Made by a program: the position numbers and the translations under genes
Shown here: in pieces, positions 27,301 through 40,870 of the stretch
How the letters are laid out: each line of letters begins with the position of its first letter
Numbering within the stretch: the stretch's first letter is position 1
Assembly (NCBI GenBank): GCA_037954325.1
Contig: JBBMNZ010000084.1
Span: 124,001-188,000, forward strand
Direction: 5' to 3'
Origin: Fistularia commersonii
Lineage: Eukaryota; Chordata; Actinopteri; Syngnathiformes; Fistulariidae
DNA: 64,000 nt
The notes under the pieces: generated by a model
What the model saw: only the letters and a program-made list of their open reading frames with translations
The model's database searches: none
What the model was told of the DNA's origin: nothing

Positions 27301-28189
27301 AGAAACCAGCTTGATGAAATTCAAAAGTTATTGCCACTCCTAATCAAAAACGCTCCAACTCGGTGAGATAAGCATTTTTTGACCCTATGGCTATATCTTT
27401 TAAACTTGTGGCTGGATTACACTGAATTTGACATATATTGTGCAGAATCATTTCCTAAACAACATATTTCAATAGCAGTAACCAGCTTGATGAAATTCAA
27501 AAGTTATTGCCACTCCTAATCAAAAACGCTCCAACTCGGTGAGATAAGCATTTTTTGACCCTATGGCTATATCTTTTAAACATGTAGCTGGATTACACTG
27601 AATTTGACATATATTGTGCAGAATCATGTCCTAAAAAACATATTTCAATAGCAGAAACCTGCTTGATGAAATTCAAAAGTTATTGCCACTCCTAATCAAA
27701 AACGCTCCAACTCTGTGAGATAAGCATTTTTTGACCCTATGGCTATATCTTTTAAACTTGTAGCTGGAGTACACTGAATTTGACATATATTGTGCAGAAT
27801 CATGTCCTAAACAACATATTTCAATAGCAGAAACCAGCTTGATGAAATTCAAAAGTTATTGCCACTCCTAATCAAAAACGCTCCAACTCGGTGAGATAAG
27901 CACTTTTTGAACGAATGGCTATATCTTTTGAACCTGTGAAGGGATTACACTAGTTTTGACATATATTGTGCAGAATCATGTCCTAAACAACATATTTCAA
28001 CAGCAGAAACCAGCTTGATGAAATTCAAAAGTTATTGCCACTCCTAATCAAAAACGCTCCAACTCGGTGAGATAAGCATTTTTTGACCCTATGGCTATAT
28101 CTTTTAAACTTGTAGCTGGATTACACTGAATTTGACATATATTGTGCAGAATCACGTCCTAAACAACATATTTCAATAGCAGAAACCAG

Positions 28190-31100
28190 CTTGATGAAAT
28201 TCAAAAGTTATTGCCACTCCTAATCAAAAACGCTCCAACTCGGGGAGATAAGCAATTTTTGACCCTATGGCTATATCTTTTAAACTTGTAGCTGGATTAC
28301 ACTGAATTTGACATATATTATGCAGAATCATGTCCTAAAAAACATATTTCAATAGCAGAAACCTGCTTGATGAAATTCAAAAGTTATTGCCACTCCTAAT
28401 CAAAAACGCTCCAACTCGGTGAGATAAGCACTTTTTGAACGAATGGCTATATCTTTTGAACCTGTGAAGGGATTACACTAGTTTTGACATATATTGTGCA
28501 GAATCATGTCCTAAACAACATATTTCAATAGCAGAAACCACCTTGATGAAATTCAAAAGTTATTGCCACTCCTAATCAAAAACGCACCAACTCGGTGAGA
28601 TAAGCATTTTTTGACCCTATGTCTATATCTTTTAAACTTGTAGCTGGATTACACTGAATTTAACATATATTATGCAGAATCATGTCCTAAACAACATATT
28701 TCAATAGCAGAAACCAGCTTGATGAAATTCAAAAGTTATTGCCACTCCTAATCAAAAACGCTCCAACTCGGTGAGATAAGCATTTTTTGACCCTATGGCT
28801 ATATCTTTTGAACCTGTGAAGGGATTACACTAGTTTTGACATATATTGTGCAGAATCATGTCCTAAACAACATATTTCAATAGCAGAAACCAGCTTGATG
28901 AAATTCAAAAGTTATTGCCACTCCTAATCAAAAACGCTCCAACTCGGTGAGATAAGCACTTTTTGAACGAATGGCTATATCTTTTGAACCTGTGAAGGGA
29001 TTACACTAGTTTTGACATATATTATGCAGAATCATGTCCTAAACAACATATTTCAATATCAGAAACCAGCTTGATGAAATTCAAAAGTTATTGCCACTCC
29101 TAATCAAAAACGCTCCAACTCGGTGAGATAAGCACTTTTTGAACCTATGGCTATATCTTTTGAACCTGTGAAGGGATTACACTAGTTTTGACATATATTA
29201 TGCAGAATCATGTCCTAAACAACATATTTCAATAGCAGAAACCAGCTTGATGAAATTCAAAAGTTATTGCCACTCCTAATCAAAAACGCTCCAACTCGGT
29301 GAGATAAGCATTTTTTGACCCTATGGCTATATCTTTTAAACTTGTAGCTGGATTACACTGAATTTGACATATATTGTGCAGAATCATGTCCTAAACAACA
29401 TATTTCAATAGCAGAAACCAGCTTGATGAAATTCAAAAGTTATTGCCACTCCTAATCAAAAACGCTCCAACTCGGTGAGATAAGCACTTTTTGAACGAAT
29501 GGCTATATCTCTTAAACTTGTAGCTGGATTACACTGAATTTGACATATATTATGCAGAATCATGTCCTAAAAAACATATTTCAATAGCAGAAACCTGCTT
29601 GATGAAATTCAAAAGTTATTGCCACTCCTAATCAAAAACGCTCCAACTCGGTGAGATAAGCACTTTTTGAACGAATGGCTATATCTTTTGAACCTGTGAA
29701 AAGATTACACTAGTTTTGACATATATTGTGCAGAATCATGTCCTAAAAAACATATTTCAACAGCAGAAACCGGCTTGATGAAATTCAAAAGTTATTGCCA
29801 CTCCTAATCAAAAACGCTCCAACTCGATGAGATAAGCATTTTTTGACCCTATGGCTATATCTTTTAAACTTGTAGCTGGATTACACTGAATTTGACATAT
29901 ATTGTGCAGAATCACGTCGTAAACAACATATTTCAATAGCAGAAACCAGCTTGATGAAATTCAAAAGTTATTGCCACTCCTAATCAAAAACGCTCCAACT
30001 CGGGGAGATAAGCAATTTTTGACCCTATGGCTATATCTCTTAAACTTGTAGCTGGATTACACTGAATTTGACATATATTATGCAGAATCATGTCCTAAAC
30101 AACATATTTCAATAGCAGAAACCTGCTTGATGAAATTCAAAAGTTATTGCCACTCATAATCAAAAACGCTCCATCTCGGTGAGATAAGCATTTTTTGACC
30201 CTATGGCTATATCTTTTGAACCTGTGAAGGGATTACACTAGTTTTGACATATATTGTGCAGAATCATGTCCTAAACAACATATTTCAATAGCAGAAACCA
30301 GCTTGATGAAATTCAAAAGTTATTGCCACTCCTAATCAAAAACGCTCCAACTCGGTGAGATAAGCACTTTTTGAACGAATGGCTATATCTTTTGAACCTG
30401 TGAAGGGATTACACTAGTTTTGACATATATTATGCAGAATCATGTCCTAAACAACATATTTCAATAGCAGAAACCAGCTTGATGAAATTCAAAAGTTATT
30501 GCCACTCCTAATCAAAAACGCTCCAACTCGGGGAGATAAGCAATTTTTGACCCTATGGCTATATCTTTTAAACTTGTAGCTGGATTACACTGAATTTGAC
30601 ATATATTATGCAGAATCATGTCCTAAAAAACATATTTCAATAGCAGAAACCTGCTTGATGAAATTCAAAAGTTATTGCCACTCCTAATCAAAAACGCTCC
30701 AACTCGGTGAGATAAGCACTTTTTGAACGAATGGCTATATCTTTTGAACCTGTGAAGGGATTACACTAGTTTTGACATATATTGTGCAGAATCATGTCCT
30801 AAACAACATATTTCAATAGCAGAAACCACCTTGATGAAATTCAAAAGTTATTGCCACTCCTAATCAAAAACGCACCAACTCGGTGAGATAAGCATTTTTT
30901 GACCCTATGTCTATATCTTTTAAACTTGTAGCTGGATTACACTGAATTTAACATATATTATGCAGAATCATGTCCTAAACAACATATTTCAATAGCAGAA
31001 ACCAGCTTGATGAAATTCAAAAGTTATTGCCACTCCTAATCAAAAACGCTCCAACTCGGTGAGATAAGCATTTTTTGACCCTATGGCTATATCTTTTGAA

Positions 31101-32810
31101 CCTGTGAAGGGATTACACTAGTTTTGACATATATTGTGCAGAATCATGTCCTAAACAACATATTTCAATAGCAGAAACCAGCTTGATGAAATTCAAAAGT
31201 TATTGCCACTCCTAATCAAAAACGCTCCAACTCGGTGAGATAAGCACTTTTTGAACGAATGGCTATATCTTTTGAACCTGTGAAGGGATTACACTAGTTT
31301 TGACATATATTATGCAGAATCATGTCCTAAACAACATATTTCAATATCAGAAACCAGCTTGATGAAATTCAAAAGTTATTGCCACTCCTAATCAAAAACG
31401 CTCCAACTCGGTGAGATAAGCACTTTTTGAACCTATGGCTATATCTTTTGAACCTGTGAAGGGATTACACTAGTTTTGACATATATTATGCAGAATCATG
31501 TCCTAAACAACATATTTCAATAGCAGAAACCAGCTTGATGAAATTCAAAAGTTATTGCCACTCCTAATCAAAAACGCTCCAACTCGGTGAGATAAGCATT
31601 TTTTGACCCTATGGCTATATCTTTTAAACTTGTAGCTGGATTACACTGAATTTGACATATATTGTGCAGAATCATGTCCTAAACAACATATTTCAATAGC
31701 AGAAACCAGCTTGATGAAATTCAAAAGTTATTGCCACTCCTAATCAAAAACGCTCCAACTCGGTGAGATAAGCACTTTTTGAACGAATGGCTATATCTCT
31801 TAAACTTGTAGCTGGATTACACTGAATTTGACATATATTATGCAGAATCATGTCCTAAAAAACATATTTCAATAGCAGAAACCTGCTTGATGAAATTCAA
31901 AAGTTATTGCCACTCCTAATCAAAAACGCTCCAACTCGGTGAGATAAGCACTTTTTGAACGAATGGCTATATCTTTTGAACCTGTGAAAAGATTACACTA
32001 GTTTTGACATATATTGTGCAGAATCATGTCCTAAAAAACATATTTCAACAGCAGAAACCGGCTTGATGAAATTCAAAAGTTATTGCCACTCCTAATCAAA
32101 AACGCTCCAACTCGATGAGATAAGCATTTTTTGACCCTATGGCTATATCTTTTAAACTTGTAGCTGGATTACACTGAATTTGACATATATTGTGCAGAAT
32201 CACGTCGTAAACAACATATTTCAATAGCAGAAACCAGCTTGATGAAATTCAAAAGTTATTGCCACTCCTAATCAAAAACGCTCCAACTCGGGGAGATAAG
32301 CAATTTTTGACCCTATGGCTATATCTCTTAAACTTGTAGCTGGATTACACTGAATTTGACATATATTATGCAGAATCATGTCCTAAACAACATATTTCAA
32401 TAGCAGAAACCTGCTTGATGAAATTCAAAAGTTATTGCCACTCATAATCAAAAACGCTCCATCTCGGTGAGATAAGCATTTTTTGACCCTATGGCTATAT
32501 CTTTTGAACCTGTGAAGGGATTACACTAGTTTTGACATATATTGTGCAGAATCATGTCCTAAACAACATATTTCAATAGCAGAAACCAGCTTGATGAAAT
32601 TCAAAAGTTATTGCCACTCCTAATCAAAAACGCTCCAACTCGGTGAGATAAGCACTTTTTGAACGAATGGCTATATCTTTTGAACCTGTGAAGGGATTAC
32701 ACTAGTTTTGACATATATTATGCAGAATCATGTCCTAAACAACATATTTCAATAGCAGAAACCAGCTTGATGAAATTCAAAAGTTATTGCCACTCCTAAT
32801 CAAAAACGCT
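28190..32810 (+). repeat. 13-monomer (2288-bp) tandem pair, apparently identical copies
   Basis: Two adjacent units, breaking at about 30.5 kb, share every rare variant I checked at exactly 2288 bp: 'gcaccaactcgg' near 28584/30872, 'taacatatat' 28661/30949, 'tatcagaaacc' 29057/31345, 'gaacctatgg' near 29140/31428, 'gtgaaaagatt' near 29696/31984, 'cggcttgatg' near 29771/32059, 'cgtcgtaaac' 29915/32203 and 'catctcgg' 30172/32460. I saw no difference between them. The left boundary lies between 28157 and about 28240; the right copy ends near 32810. Confidence 0.9.
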
Positions 32811-35800
32811 CCAACTCGGTGAGATAAGCACTTTTTGAACGAATAGCCATATCTTTTGAACCTGTGAAGGGATTACACTAGTTTTGACAAATATTATGCA
32901 GAATCACGTCCTAAACAACATATTTCAATAGCAGAAACCAGCTTGATGAAATTCAAAAGTTATTGCCACTCCTAATCAAAAATGCTCCAACTCGGTGAGA
33001 TAAGCAATTTTTGACCCTATGGCTATATCTTTTAAACTTGTAGCTGGATTACAATGAATTTGACATATATTATGCAGAATCATGTCCTAAACAACATATT
33101 TCAATAGCAGAAACCAGCTTGATGAAATTCAAAAGTTATTGCCACTCCTAATCAAAAATGCTCCAACTCGGTGAGATAAGCATTTTTTGACCCTATGGCT
33201 ATATCTTTTAAACTTGTAGCTGGATTACACTCAATTTGACATATATCGTGCAGAATCATGTCCTAAACAACATATTTCAATAGCAGAAACCAGCTTGATG
33301 AAATTCAAAAGTTATTGCCACTCCTAATCAAAAATGCTCCAACTCGGGGAGATAAGCAATTTTTGACCCTATGGCTATATCTTTTAAACTTGTAGCTGGA
33401 TTACACTGAATTTGACATATATTATGCAGAATCATGTCCTAAACAACATATTTCAATAGCAGAAACCAGCTTGATGAAATTCAAAAGTTATTGCCACTCC
33501 TAATCAAAAACGCTCCAACTCGGTGAGATAAGCATTTTTTGACCCTATGGCTATATCTTTTAAACTTGTAGCTGGATTACACTGAATTTGACATATATTG
33601 TGCAGAATCATGTCCTAAACAACATATTTCAATAGCAGAAACCAGCTTGATGAAATTCAAAAGTTATTGCCACTCCTAATCAAAAACGCTCCAACTCGGT
33701 GAGATAAGCACTTTTTGAACGAATGGCTATATCTCTTAAACTTGTAGCTGGATTACACTGAATTTGACATATATTATGCAGAATCATGTCCTAAACAACA
33801 TATTTCAATAGCAGAAACCAGCTTGATGAAATTCAAAAGTTATTGCCACTCCTAATCAAAAACGCTCCAACTCGGTGAGATAAGCATTTTTTGACCCTAT
33901 GGCTATATCTTTTAAACTTGTAGCTGGATTACACTGAATTTGACATATATTGTGCAGAATCACGTCCTAAACAACATATTTCAATAGCAGAAACCAGCTT
34001 GATGAAATTCAAAAGTTAATGCCACTCCTAATCAAAAACGCTCCAACTCGGGGAGATAAGCAATTTTTGACCCTATGGCTATATCTCTTAAACTTGTAGC
34101 TGGATTACACTGAATTTGACATATATTATGCAGAATCATGTCCTAAACAACATATTTCAATAGCAGAAACCAGCTTGATGAAATTCAAAAGTTATTGCCA
34201 CTCCTAATCAAAAACGCTCCAACTCGGTGAGATAAGCATTTTTTGACCCTATGGCTATATCTTTTAAACTTGTAGCTGGATTACACTGAATTTGACATAT
34301 ATTGTGCAGAATCATGTCCTAAACAACATATTTCAATAGCAGTAACCAGCTTGATGAAATTCAAAAGTTATTGCCACTCCTAATCAAAAACGCTCCAACT
34401 CGGTGAGATAAGCATTTTTTGACCCTATGGCTATATCTTTTAAACATGTAGCTGGATTACACTGAATTTGACATATATTGTGCAGAATCATGTCCTAAAC
34501 AACATATTTCAATAGCAGAAACCAGCTTGATGAAATTCAAAAGTTATTGCCACTCCTAATCAAAAACGCTCCAACTCTGTGAGATAAGCATTTTTTGACC
34601 CTATGGCTATATCTTTTAAACTTGTAGCTGGATTACACTGAATTTGACATATATTGTGCAGAATCATGTCCTAAACAACATATTTCAATAGCAGAAACCT
34701 GCTTGATGAAATTCAAAAGTTATTGCCACTCATAATCAAAAACGCTCCATCTCGGTGAGATAAGCATTTTTTGACCCTATGGCTATATCTTTTGAACCTG
34801 TGAAGGGATTACACTAGTTTTGACATATATTGTGCAGAATCATGTCCTAAACAACATATTTCAATAGCAGAAACCAGCTTGATGAAATTCAAAAGTTATT
34901 GCCACTCCTAATCAAAAACGCTCCAACTCGGTGAGATAAGCACTTTTTGAACGAATGGCTATATCTTTTGAGCCTGTGAAGGGATTACACTATTTTTGAC
35001 ATATATTATGCAGAATCATGTCCTAAACAACATATTTCAATAGCAGAAACCAGCTTGATGAAATTCAAAAGTTATTGCCACTCCTAATCAAAAACGCTCC
35101 AACTCGGTGAGATAAGCACTTTTTGAACGAATGGCTATATCTTTTGAACCTGTGAAGGGATTACACTAGTTTTGACAAATATTATGCAGAATCACGTCCT
35201 AAACAACATATTTCAATAGCAGAAACCAGCTTGATGAAATTCAAAAGTTATTGCCACTCCTAATCAAAAATGCTCCAACTCGGTGAGATAAGCAATTTTT
35301 GACCCTATGGCTATATCTTTTAAACTTGTAGCTGGATTACAATGAATTTGACATATATTATGCAGAATCATGTCCTAAACAACATATTTCAATAGCAGAA
35401 ACCAGCTTGATGAAATTCAAAAGTTATTGCCACTCCTAATCAAAAACGCTCCAACTCGGTGAGATAAGCATTTTTTGACCCTATGGCTATATCTTTTAAA
35501 CTTGTAGCTGGATTACACTGAATTTGACATATATCGTGCAGAATCATGTCCTAAACAACATATTTCAATAGCAGAAACCAGCTTGATGAAATTCAAAAGT
35601 TATTGCCACTCCTAATCAAAAATGCTCCAACTCGGGGAGATAAGCAATTTTTGACCCTATGGCTATATCTTTTAAACTTGTAGCTGGATTACACTGAATT
35701 TGACATATATTATGCAGAATCATGTCCTAAACAACATATTTCAATAGCAGAAACCACCTTGATGAAATTCAAAAGTTATTGCCACTCCTAATCAAAAACG

Positions 35801-35990
35801 CTCCAACTCGGTGAGATAAGCATTTTTTGACCCTATGGCTATATCTTTTAAACTTGTAGCTGGATTACACTGAATTTGACATATATTGTGCAGAATCATG
35901 TCCTAAACAACATATTTCAATAGCAGAAACCAGCATGATGAAATTCAAAAGTTATTGCCACTCCTAATCAAAAACGCTCCAACTTGGTGA
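32400..35990 (+). repeat. 13-monomer period continued, diverged copy
   Basis: Segment 32400-33700 matches 34688-35988 at 2288 bp: 'catctcgg' 32460/34748, 'gacaaatatt' 32886/35174, 'acaatgaatt' 33051/35339 and 'catatatcg' 33240/35528. Unlike the pair before it, several single-base differences are visible ('gaatagccat' near 32841; 'gagcctgtg' near 34969). Further right the spacing drops to 2112 bp (12 monomers): 'gcagtaacc' 34339/36451. Confidence 0.84.
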
Positions 35991-36455
35991 GATAAGCATT
36001 TTTTGACCCTATGGCTATATCTTTTAAACTTGTAGCTGGATTACACTGAATTTGACATATATTGTGCAGAATCACGTCCTAAAAAACATATTTCAATAGC
36101 AGAAACCAGCTTGATGAAATTCAAAAGTTAATGCCACTCCTAATCAAAAACGCTCCAACTCGGGGAGATAAGCAATTTTTGAGCCTATGGCTATATCTCT
36201 TAAACTTGTAGCTGGATTACACTGAATTTGACATATATTATGCAGAATCATGTCCTAAACAACATATTTCAATAGCAGAAACCAGCTTGATGAAATTCAA
36301 AAGTTATTGCCACTCCTAATCAAAAACGCTCCAACTCGGTGAGATAAGCATTTTTTGACCCTATGGCTATATCTTTTAAACTTGTAGCTGGATTACACTG
36401 AATTTGACATATATTGTGCAGAATCATGTCCTAAACAACATATTTCAATAGCAGT

Positions 36456-37565
36456 AACCAGCTTGATGAAATTCAAAAGTTATTGCCACTCCTAATCAAA
36501 AACGCTCCAACTCGGTGAGATAAGCATTTTTTGACCCTATGGCTATATCTTTTAAACGTGTAGCTGGATTACACTGAATTTGACATATATTGTGCAGAAT
36601 CATGTCCTAAACAACATATTTCAATAGCAGAAACCAGCTTGATGAAATTCAAAAGTTATTGCCACTCCTAATCAAAAACGCTCCAACTCTGTGAGATAAG
36701 CATTTTTTGACCCTATGGCTATATCTTTTAAACTTGTAGCTGGATTACACTGAATTTGACATATATTGTGCAGAATCATGTCCTAAAAAACATATTTCAA
36801 TAGCAGAAACCAGCTTGATGAAATTCAAAAGTTATTGCCACTCCTAATAAAAAACGCTCCAACTCTGTGAGATAAGCATTTTTTGACCCTATGGCTATAT
36901 CTTTTAAACTTGTAGCTGGAGTACACTGAATTTGACATATATTGTGCAGAATCATGTCCTAAACAACATATTTCAATAGCAGAAACCAGCTTGATGAAAT
37001 TCAAAAGTTATTGCCACTCCTAATCAAAAACGCTCCAACTCGGTGAGATAAGCATTTTTTGACCCTATGGCTATATCTTTTAAACGTGTAGCTGGATTAC
37101 ACTGAATTTGACATATATTGTGCAGAATCATGTCCTAAACAACATATTTCAATAGCAGAAACCAGCTTGATGAAATTCAAAAGTTATTGCCACTCCTAAT
37201 CAAAAACGCTCCAACTCTGTGAGATAAGCATTTTTTGACCCTATGGCTATATCTTTTAAACTTGTAGCTGGATTACACTGAATTTGACATATATTGTGCA
37301 GAATCATGTCCTAAAAAACATATTTCAATAGCAGAAACCAGCTTGATGAAATTCAAAAGTTATTGCCACTCCTAATAAAAAACGCTCCAACTCTGTGAGA
37401 TAAGCATTTTTTGACCCTATGGCTATATCTTTTAAACTTGTAGCTGGAGTACACTGAATTTGACATATATTGTGCAGAATCATGTCCTAAACAACATATT
37501 TCAATAGCAGAAACCAGCTTGATGAAATTCAAAAGTTATTGCCACTCCTAATCAAAAACGCTCCA
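36456..37565 (+). repeat. Three-monomer (528-bp) tandem duplication
   Basis: 'aacgtgtagc' is at 36555 and 37083, 'ctaataaaaaacg' near 36844 and 37372, and 'ctggagtac' near 36915 and 37443, all 528 bp apart. The copies differ from their surroundings at 36451 (gcagtaacc, not repeated) and 37566 (caattcgg, not repeated), which brackets the event. A related, altered version with 'gtggagctgg' and 'ctggagtac' occurs at about 38153-38520. Confidence 0.87.
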
Positions 37566-37923
37566 ATTCGGTGAGATAAGCACTTTTTGAACGAATGGCT
37601 ATATCTTTTGAACCTGTGAAGGGATTACACTAGTTTTGACATATATTGTGCAGAATCATGTCCTAAACAACATATTTCAACAGCAGAAACCAGCTTGATG
37701 AAATTCAAAAGTTATTGCCACTCCTAATCAAAAACGCTCCAACTCGGTGAGATAAGCATTTTTTGACCCTATGGCTATATCTTTTAAACTTGTAGCTGGA
37801 TTACACTGAATTTGACATATATTGTGCAGAATCACGTCCTAAACAACATATTTCAATAGCAGAAACCAGCTTGATGAAATTCAAAAGTTATTGCCACTCC
37901 TAATCAAAAACGCTCCAACTCGG

Positions 37924-37941
37924 GGAGATAAGGGAGATAAG
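37924..37941 (+). repeat. 9-bp tandem duplication in a class D monomer (second copy)
   Basis: This is the same doubled ggagataag as at 16093, 21831 bp away, which is 124 monomers plus 7 bp. It is the largest indel in the right two thirds of the window and explains why marker spacings across it, such as 'gacaaatatt' 35174 to 40815, are 32 monomers plus 9 bp. Confidence 0.9.
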
Positions 37942-38969
37942 CAATTTTTGACCCTATGGCTATATCTCTTAAACTTGTAGCTGGATTACACTGAATTTGA
38001 CATATATTATGCAGAATCATGTCCTAAACAACATATTTCAATAGCAGAAACCAGCTTGATGAAATTCAAAAGTTATTGCCACTCCTAATCAAAAACGCTC
38101 CAACTCGGTGAGATAAGCATTTTTTGACCCTATGGCTATATCTTTTAAACGTGGAGCTGGATTACACTGAATTTGACATATATTGTGCAGAATCATGTCC
38201 TAAACAACATATTTCAATAGCAGAAACCAGCTTGATGAAATTCAAAAGTTATTGCCACTCCTAATCAAAAACGCTCCAACTCTGTGAGATAAGCATTTTT
38301 TGACCCTATGGCTATATCTTTTAAACTTGTAGCTGGATTACACTGAATTTGACATATATTGTGCAGAATCATGTCCTAAAAAACATATTTCAATAGCAGA
38401 AACCAGCTTGATGAAATTCAAAAGTTATTGCCACTCCTAATCAAAAACGCTCCAACTCTGTGAGATAAGCATTTTTTGACCCTATGGCTATATCTTTTAA
38501 ACTTGTAGCTGGAGTACACTGAATTTGACATATATTGTGCAGAATCATGTCCTAAACAACATATTTCAATAGCAGAAACCAGCTTGATGAAATTCAAAAG
38601 TTATTGCCACTCCTAATCAAAAACGCTCCAACTCGGTGAGATAAGCACTTTTTGAACGAATGGCTATATCTTTTGAACCTGTGAAGGGATTACACTAGTT
38701 TTGACATATATTGTGCAGAATCATGTCCTAAACAACATATTTCAACAGCAGAAACCAGCTTGATGAAATTCAAAAGTTATTGCCACTCCTAATCAAAAAC
38801 GCTCCAACTCGGTGAGATAAGCATTTTTTGACCCTATGGCTATATCTTTTAAACTTGTAGCTGGATTACACTGAATTTGACATATATTGTGCAAAATCAC
38901 GTCCTAAACAACATATTTCAATAGCAGAAACCAGCTTGATGAAATTCAAAAGTTATTGCCACTCCTAAT

Positions 38970-40870
38970 CAAAAACGCTCCAACTCGGGGAGATAAGCAA
39001 TTTTTGACCCTATGGCTATATCTTTTAAACTTGTAGCTGGATTACACTGAATTTGACATATATTATGCAGAATCATGTCCTAAAAAACATATTTCAATAG
39101 CAGAAACCTGCTTGATGAAATTCAAAAGTTATTGCCACTCCTAATCAAAAACGCTCCAACTCGGTGAGATAAGCACTTTTTGAACGAATGGCTATATCTT
39201 TTGAACCTGTGAAGGGATTACACTAGTTTTGACATATATTGTGCAGAATCATGTCCTAAACAACATATTTCAATAGCAGAAACCACCTTGATGAAATTCA
39301 AAAGTTATTGCCACTCCTAATCAAAAACGCTCCAACTCGGTGAGATAAGCATTTTTTGACCCTATGTCTATATCTTTTAAACTTGTAGCTGGATTACACT
39401 GAATTTGACATATATTATGCAGAATCATGTCCTAAACAACATATTTCAATAGCAGAAACCAGCTTGATGAAATTCAAAAGTTATTGCCACTCCTAATCAA
39501 AAACGCTCCAACTCGGTGAGATAAGCATTTTTTGACCCTATGGCTATATCTTTTGAACCTGTGAAGGGATTACACTAGTTTTGACATATATTGTGCAGAA
39601 TCATGTCCTAAACAACATATTTCAATAGCAGAAACCAGCTTGATGAAATTCAAAAGTTATTGCCACTCCTAATCAAAAACGCTCCAACTCGGTGAGATAA
39701 GCACTTTTTGAACGAATGGCTATATCTTTTGAACCTGTGAAGGGATTACACTAGTTTTGACATATATTATGCAGAATCATGTCCTAAACAACATATTTCA
39801 ATATCAGAAACCAGCTTGATGAAATTCAAAAGTTATTGCCACTCCTAATCAAAAACGCTCCAACTCGGTGAGATAAGCACTTTTTGAACGAATGGCTATA
39901 TCTTTTGAACCTGTGAAGGGATTACACTAGTTTTGACATATATTATGCAGAATCATGTCCTAAACAACATATTTCAACAGCAGAAACCGGCTTGATGAAA
40001 TTCAAAAGTTATTGCCACTCCTAATCAAAAACGCTCCAACTCGATGAGATAAGCATTTTTTGACCCTATGGCTATATCTTTTAAACTTGTAGCTGGATTA
40101 CACTGAATTTGACATATATTGTGCAGAATCACGTCCTAAACAACATATTTCAATAGCAGAAACCAGCTTGATGAAATTCAAAAGTTATTGCCACTCCTAA
40201 TCAAAAACGCTCCAACTCGGGGAGATAAGCAATTTTTGACCCTATGGCTATATCTCTTAAACTTGTAGCTGAATTACACTGAATTTGACATATATTATGC
40301 AGAATCATGTCCTAAACAACATATTTCAATAGCAGAAACCTGCTTGATGAAATTCAAAAGTTATTGCCACTCATAATCAAAAACGCTCCATCTCGGTGAG
40401 ATAAGCATTTTTTGACCCTATGGCTATATCTTTTGAATCTGTGAAGGGATTACACTAGTTTTGACATATATTGTGCAGAATCATGTCCTAAACAACATAT
40501 TTCAATAGCAGAAACCAGCTTGATGAAATTCAAAAGTTATTGCCACTCCTAATCAAAAACGCTCCAACTCGGTGAGATAAGCACTTTTTGAACGAATGGC
40601 TATATCTTTTGAACCTGTGAAGGGATTACACTATTTTTGACATATATTATGCAGAATCATGTCCTAAACAACATATTTCAAGAGCAGAAACCAGCTTGAT
40701 GAAATTCAAAAGTTATTGCCACTCCTAATCAAAAACGCTCCAACTCGGTGAGATAAGCACTTTTTGAACGAATGGCTATATCTTTTGAACCTGTGAAGGG
40801 ATTACACTAGTTTTGACAAATATTATGCAGAATCACGTCCTAAACAACATATTTCAATAGCAGAAACCAG
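38970..40870 (+). repeat. Diverged and shortened relative of the 28.2-32.8 kb unit
   Basis: The monomer order and markers resemble the 28.2 kb unit: D-left with 'ctaaaaaacat' and 'cctgcttg', then 'ccaccttg' with 'ctatgtctat', E, C, 'aatatcagaaac' near 39800, 'cggcttgatg' near 39988, 'cgatgag' near 40042, 'cactcataatc' near 40366, 'ccatctcgg' near 40388, and 'gacaaatatt' at 40815. Fewer monomers separate the markers than in the 2288-bp unit, so internal units have been lost. Confidence 0.75.
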
